A DNA stretch of 64,000 nt from NCBI GenBank assembly GCA_033439265.1, contig JAVTVX010000012.1:11939501-12003500 (forward strand). The letters run 5' to 3'. The translations under genes were made by a program, and so were the position numbers. The notes beneath the pieces were generated by a model, which was not told the origin of the DNA, did no database searches, and saw only the letters and a program-made list of their open reading frames with translations. This DNA comes from Dillenia suffruticosa. Its lineage: Eukaryota > Streptophyta > Magnoliopsida > Dilleniales > Dilleniaceae. This document shows positions 57,940 to 64,000 of the stretch, piece after piece (the first letter of the stretch is position 1; each line of letters begins with the position of its first letter).

Positions 57940-59227
57940 ACTTATCACTGGCCAACAAACACTAATGTTTGTATGATCCTTATATGCGACATAGTTTGTA
58001 GAACTTTTCTCATGAATTTCCATTGGTTCATATTTGTTCAACATTAAGCGGAAAGTTCGTACAATCCTTACTTGTAATAAAATAATTAATGTGAACTTTC
58101 ATTATGAGTTTCAAAAGATTCAAATTTAGTTCGATACGGACAATAAGATTCCTATGATTCTTATTTGTAATGCAATAGTTCATATGAACATTTAGTACAA
58201 GTCTGAAATGGTTCATATTCAATTCCATATAGACATTTGTATGATCTTTATTTGTGACTAATAGTTCAAACAAACTATCTGCACAATTTCGAAATGGTTC
58301 GATTCATTTGATAAGAATAATAATGTTCATCCAATCGTTACTTATAATATAATAGTTTGTATGAATTTCCTACACAAATTTGAAATAGTTTGGATTCCGT
58401 TTGATATGAAAGTAAAGTTAGTCTAGTTCTTATTTCTAACACAATAATACATATGAAATTTTCATACAAATTTGAAATGGTTCATTTTCATTCACATGAA
58501 AAGAAAATTTCATATGATACTTATTTATAACACAATAGATGGTATGAACTTTTCCCATGACTTTAAAATGATTTGGATATAGTTTGACTGGAATAATAAA
58601 GTTATTACAATCCTTATTTATAGAACAATAGTTCATATAACATTCTACATGATTTTGAAAAGGTTTTAGTTTGTTTTATTGCAATATTAAAGTTTGTATG
58701 ATCCTTAATTGTAACAAAATAATTCATATAAAATTTCCATGAGTTTGAAATGGTTCAGATCAAGTTCAATATAACCACTAAAATTTGATGATTTTTATTT
58801 GTAACACAATAGTTTGTATGGACATTCCGCATGAGTTTAAAATGCTTCGGATTGAACTCAATACAAAGTGAAAAGTTGATACTATCATTATTTGTCACAA
58901 CAAAAATATTAAATTGTTCATATTTAGTTTAGTAGGAACATTAGCATTCATATGAATCTTATTTGTAATATAATAGATTGTATAAACTTTCAACATGAGT
59001 TTGAAATTATTTGGATTCGATTCGATAGAAACACTAAAATTTGAACGATTGTTATATGTGAGACAATAGTTCGTGTGATCTTTCTATACGAATTTAAAAT
59101 AGCTCAAATTCGTTTGTTAGAAACACTAAAATTTGTACGATTTTTATTTGTAACACGATACTCCATTTGAATTTTCTACACAAATTTAAAATGGTTTGGA
59201 TCCTATTTGATACGAAATGATAAATTC
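57940..59227 (+). repeat. Tandem array with a period of about 91 bp, about 14 copies
   Basis: The phrases GAAATGGTTCGGATTC-like and GTATGATCCTTATTTGTAAC-like recur with spacings of 85-94 bp (for example 58205, 58290, 58381, 58471, 58564, 58653, 58747, 58838, 59003, 59094, 59186); one unit is shortened to about 71 bp near 58909. Copies are well diverged. The array ends at the solo LTR insertion (59233). It may be the subterminal region of the large CACTA element or an independent satellite. Confidence 0.85.
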
Positions 59228-59232
59228 TTTTA

Positions 59233-62200
59233 TGTCATGCCCCGATCCTCAATCCGAGACCTTGAACAGTCGCCCGTTCCCTCGTATACTGCTCATAATG
59301 TGACACGTATCTCGAGGTAACGCAAGACTATTAAAACATAATCTTTCAAAACGCATTTTCCCAAGTAAACATTTACAATTAATAAGATACGAGTATGCAA
59401 ATCAAAAATGAGAGTCCTAATTCTTAACATGCATACAGTTATACCATACATGATCAATCTAAAAATCTTCACATATATATACTCAGTAGAAGATGGAAAA
59501 GTACCATGTCTAAGTCTCCGATAAATCAAGTACATCAAAATTTTCTTAACGTGTCCCTCTATTAGTTTATCTCTGTTATAATTTCAGGAGTAGGGGTCAG
59601 TATTTGGAAATACTCAGTGAGTGAGGGGTGGATATCATGAAATTAATACGTGTGGTGAACATTGGAGTGTCAAACTTAGTATAATAGATATATTTCAAAA
59701 TTTTATGTGAAGTTTTCAAACAATGTGTTATGTTCCACACATACACATCAAATCATTCATATGCATCCAAATCACTTTTAGAAATCTATGGAGCTAGCCA
59801 GAAAATCGTTCCCGGCAAGGGTCAACCATGACCAATGATAGATGTACTGAGAGTTTTTCATATGCAACTGTTTTCATGTTTTACTCTCTACCTCGGTGTT
59901 AGCCACGGATCTCACCAAGTGCTAGACAGTGGCATTACACATGTCCTCCCCTTGCGGTTCAACCAGGCTAGTCCATAATCTATAAAACCACCTATGGGTC
60001 CAACCCATGTGGTACGCATCGTTTGTGGGATACCTCCTGCAGAAGGCTATCCGAACACACATGAGGTGCGCCGACAAACGTGCCCATAGCTACGACTATC
60101 CCCTAGGGACTATATTATATCCGTCAATTTCTGTGGACTCTCAGTCCAAGTGCCAAATCAGTATCAATTAAACGTGCCAATATGTATAGTCATATTAGAA
60201 ATCATAATTTAGAATTTCAAAACACGGCACAATATTATTTTAATTCACATGGATGCATATTATCAACTCATTTTTTTAGACACTCCACTTATCACAAAAC
60301 ATTTATCAAAACCTTTAACAATATTATTTTTCACACGAATAAATCATGACATTTCTGAAAACGATAAAATATGGTTTGATATTAACAACATGGCATCGTA
60401 AATTCCACTCACACAAATGGGGAGGGTACGCCACTCCCCTATCAATCTCGAGTTCAACCAAGTCGCCCCTCTTGTGTAGAATAATAATCTACCCCTAAAG
60501 CAACAATATACACATGTATAAATTTCTTTATTTCTTTACAAAACTTTCACAATTTTTTTCTTTTTTTTTTTTTTGGGTCACATCTCTCATTATGGGCATT
60601 GGGTTATTAGATTTTAAAGTTCTAATTGGACTTGGCCCAATACAAATTTGCCTTAGTGGTTCAAGTCAAAACATTCATAAATTTTCAAATTCTAAATTTT
60701 TTGCACTTGCGCAGTCTTAGGAAAAATGCTATAACTTTTTCTATATTGCTCGGAATTGAGTGATTCAAATTTCTACTGAACGCTAAGACATTTATCTACA
60801 TTTTCCATGTTTAATGCATCTTCCGATTCTCAATGTATCAATTTATAAAATTTTATTTTTGGTTTTGTTTGGATTTTTATAACTCAATTTGCATAGTTTC
60901 GGTAGTTTCCTCATATCTCCTAACATATAACTCCAAATTGATTAATTCAGGTCCTAAATGAAAGATAAAAGATAGTACTATAATTTCATTTTGAGCATTG
61001 CCTCTAATTCTAAACACAAAAGTTCAGAAATTCAAAATTTTGTCACCATTTTGTTTCAAACTCTAGTTCTGTCCTGTCTCAGTGAAAGTGCTATAACTTT
61101 CAGCACACTACTCTAATTTAGGCAAAATTTGAATATTTTAAAGATGAGACAGAGACCTACAAAGTTGGAATTTGGAGTTTCTTTAATTATGTCTAGAAAA
61201 GGATAAAAATCGGCTACTAAAAATTCTGCTAATATATGGCCGAAAACAGAGGAACACTCTGCATAGTCTCAGAACAATTTCCATAACGTTTGATACAGTA
61301 ATCGGATTTAGGTGATTCTTATCTTGTTAGAAAGATAAACCTAGAGCTACAGTGTTTGTATTTAGCATTTGGTCAGATTCGGTTGGGAAGATATCTCAAA
61401 GCTCAGGAGAATTCTCTGCTGAAAACAGGGAAGAATGGAGTTCTTCTCCTCCAATTTCTTGAACAAACACATACAAATTCTGCACACTTTTTCTCAAGTT
61501 CTATTGGATTTCCTCTAAACTCTAAACTATGAAATCATGTTAAAACACAACGTATGAAGCATTCACACATGGTTCTTTAAATTTCAGCAAGTAAAGAAAT
61601 TTTTTATACCTTAGATTGTGATGTTTCAAGCTCAATCAAGATTTCTCTTCAAAGGTCTCTCTTTTACTCCTTGCTCCTAGCTCACGGTCACATAGGATTC
61701 ACTATGTTAGCTTTCTCCTTTTTGGTTCCAAATCAACATATGTTATACTAGAGACAAAGAGAGAACTTTCTTATCTAGAGATGTGGAATGAAACTTGAAG
61801 AAACCATAGATCTCTTCCACTTGAAGCTCACGGTCCTCCTTTTGGATATGTTGTTCTAGGGCTTGAGAGAAGATGATCTATGTGAAAATATTGGAGTGGT
61901 GTTTGAAGAAATCTTGTTCTTCTTCAAGAGATAGTTCACGGTTTTAAGAGAACAATGGAGGAAGAGAGTTCTTGCTTTCTTTAACACTTCTCACGATTTT
62001 GGAAGGAAGAAAACTAAGTGTTTGCTTATTTGGATTTATTTGGTCATGACCATGTGCACTCCCTTTCTCTTTCCCACGTTTTGGCCATACTTTCACGCAA
62101 CAACCACACTTTTCTCACACTACACTCAACTCCCTCATAAATTGAATGTTTCCCCCAACTACCAAGATCCAATGGCTCCAAAATTTTGATCCAATCCTAA

Positions 62201-63094
62201 GTTAATCCTCACTATTGATTTGTTATCAAAGAAGCCCATACTCTATCATTCAATGAATAGTCTCCTTTTCTCCCACTAACTAAATCCAATGGTCCAAATT
62301 TATTCACCTAACTTCCATTAAATCTCCACCATTAGATTTTTCTTCTCAAAGCCAACAAAATCTCTTCAAAAGTCAAACAATCACTTCATTCACTCTCCCC
62401 GTTCGTCCAACACACTCTCTCATTCTATTCTCCCTTGTTGTTCACATTTTTGAAGAAGAACACTTGCCAAATAAATTTTATCTCAACCATTGATCATTCT
62501 TAGAATTATTTCTCACCATTGGATTATTTTGTGTCAACAAAAAAAAATCATTTTCTCTCACTTCATTTTTATCCTATGATTAATATTCTAATCCCAAATC
62601 AAATTAAGGGTCCTAATTATCCACTCACTACATTTATTTCTTGTAAGTTCTTATTAATATCAAATAAGTCTCTTGACTTATGAAAATTATATTTTGACCC
62701 TGAAAATTATTATAATTCAAAGTTAGACCCAAAATCTTGTATTATGCCCAATTTAATTTATTCCGTGTCAAAACGTGGTCGTTTAGCTTTGTTGAGCCAT
62801 ATTCGACCCGGCTAGGGTTTTACTGGCAAATTTTTGAAAATTTACGATTTAGCTCTACGAAGTGAAATCTACTCAAATTTGAGGTTGTTATGCACTCTAG
62901 AGTCATCTTCATTATTATTGGATCATCGGTAGTCATTTTGAAAATTTTTAATTTTCGATGATTTGAGCCAGAATTTTTCGATAGTTTTTAGTGAAAAATT
63001 TTCTTTGAGGATTTTCTATATAGAAACATGAGTAATATTATATATAAAATGAAGAGGAGTACAATGGTGAGTACACCGAGGTGTCGGTGTTACA
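59233..63094 (-). mobile_element. Solo LTR (3.86 kb), minus strand
   Basis: On the plus strand starts TGTCATGCCCC and ends CGGTGTTACA, flanked by the perfect duplication TTTTA (59228-59232 and 63095-63099). On the minus strand the start TGTAACACCGACACCTCGG matches the solo LTRs at 1330 and 22273. It has the TATA-like run (63037-63048), the GGGGAGTGGCGTACCCTCCCC hairpin, intron-like signals (59573-60412) and the GTCATGGTTGACCCTTGCCG block. No coding region. Confidence 0.9.
59573..60412 (-). other. Candidate LTR intron (solo LTR 59233-63094)
   Basis: On the minus strand donor TTTGT|GTGAGTGG starts at 60412, just after the CCCTCCCC hairpin arm. The acceptor AAATTATAACAG ends at 59573, after the block CACTCACTGAGTATTTCC. 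Length 840 bp. Confidence 0.45.
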
Positions 63095-64000
63095 TTTTAA
63101 GTATAAATTTTTGAACATTATTTCTAAAACTTATCATATGTTTTTGAATTAAATTTGTTAAATTTTATACTCCAATAGTTCAATTGTATTTTCAGATCTT
63201 AAAATCAAACAAAAATCAAGAATTAAAAATCAAAACCAAAAACACCAAACAACACGAAAGGCCAAGTCATTTAAATTCAAGATTCAAGCCCAATTTAACC
63301 AAGACCATTTTGGTTATAAAAACCCACAATGAATTGCATCCCAATTGAGTAAAGCCCAACATCAAACTCAAGCCCAAGTAGAAGTCGAGTCTCAAGTGAC
63401 TCCCAGCCTCTCTCTTCCCATACAAGAAGAGCCAGTACAAGCTAAAAAGCTAAATTGACTTGGAAAGAGGAGGATTTAGAAAGCTATTGAATTGGAAACA
63501 AGAATCAAAAAGGAAAAAGAAAAGAGAATCTAACCTAATCCTACTAGAAGAATGGACAGAAAATAGAGAATCATCTTTGACTAGTGATAGTAGTCAAAGG
63601 AGAATTAATTCTTCTTTCTATCGTTAATTTTGTAGTTCAATTCTTAGTTCTTTACTTTCTATAACTCTGTATTCAAGTTGGTTACTGTTTTCCATTCAAC
63701 TTGAGTCTTCGGTCCTTGTGAAATCAAGTTCAGCATCTATTCAACTCACTGATAGCTTTAGTCTTCATCATCATCTTCCTCACTAGATTTTGGCATCGAT
63801 TTTGGTTCATCTCATCGCCTCTATCTTCAAATTCTAGTTTTGGTTAACTGTCAGTTACACTCCTGGCCATCAATTCATCATCTTCAGTCATCACAACCTT
63901 TCACCATTTGATTCAAATCCTCCACCGCCATCAATTCACCATTGTTGTTTGATTTATCCCAGATCCCTTCTTCATCAGTCATCTCTGTTTTGATTTCATT
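63095..64000. other. Unclassified non-coding DNA
   Basis: After the TTTTA duplication the sequence has repeated AAGCCCAA words (63280-63380) and a pyrimidine-rich stretch (63700-64000). It resembles an LTR or leader of another retrotransposon, but no border, TIR or coding region could be supported. Confidence 0.35.

Noticed and set aside
57940-59227. CRISPR-like or tRNA cluster
   Set aside because: Units are diverged over their whole length without a repeat/spacer split, and no cloverleaf or A/B box was seen.
60514-60720. Plus-strand 68-codon frame
   Set aside because: Lies inside a solo LTR, in a poly-T region; no recognisable protein.

Overview
The window is a block of nested transposable elements from the nuclear genome of a plant, almost certainly an angiosperm. 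Supporting this are several plant Ty3/gypsy chromovirus polyproteins (Tekay/Del-like and CRM-like), a TNP2-type CACTA (En/Spm) transposase with the plant-specific DUF4218 and DUF4216 modules, primer binding sites matching the plant initiator Met-tRNA, and very AT-rich, solo-LTR-rich DNA. The species cannot be identified from the sequence. I found no intact host gene, no rRNA or tRNA gene and no CRISPR array. Every recognisable coding region is a transposon gene, and every one is broken.

Left part (1-25.6 kb). A degenerate plus-strand Tekay-like element (element 1) runs in from outside the window and is cut in three. Its integrase is interrupted at 1330-7174 by a 5.8 kb solo LTR (target duplication ATTGT) and at 7650-18498 by a complete minus-strand Tekay-like element (element 2, LTRs of about 3 kb, target duplication GAGAA). 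In both cases removing the insert plus one duplication copy restores the integrase frame. Element 1 ends in an internally deleted 3' LTR (to 20862), which abuts an antisense coding fragment and a Tat-like LTR end. That LTR end is itself split by a 3.3 kb solo LTR (22273-25588, target duplication TTGCA).

Middle and right part (25.6-59.2 kb). An old TNP2 CACTA transposase relic lies on the plus strand in three pieces (26773-27245, 40587-41008, 54837-57450). The first gap holds a minus-strand chromovirus (element 3, 27246-40586), whose gag carries a 2.85 kb solo LTR from the element 2 family. The second gap holds a CRM-like chromovirus (element 5, 41009-54836) with 771 bp LTRs and a polyprotein frame running into the 3' LTR. 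The 5' LTR of element 5 has in turn been hit by a second, non-autonomous CACTA element (47159-54090; CACTACAAAA ends, 3 bp target duplication ACC). Downstream of the transposase is a tandem array with a period of about 91 bp (57.94-59.23 kb), then a 3.86 kb solo LTR (59233-63094, target duplication TTTTA) and 0.9 kb of unclassified DNA.

The most interesting shared signal is in the long LTRs. Seven of them, from visibly different families and on both strands, carry the same ordered layout: a terminal stem-loop, a TATA-like run within about 60 bp of the LTR start (all but the truncated copy), a G-rich/C-rich hairpin followed by a GTGAGT-like splice donor, and 630-890 bp later a TGAGTAT block ending in a pyrimidine-rich CAG acceptor. 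I read this as a conserved intron-containing leader inside the LTR. The order of insertions, the four solo LTRs and the CRM-like element together suggest pericentromeric heterochromatin, which is an inference.
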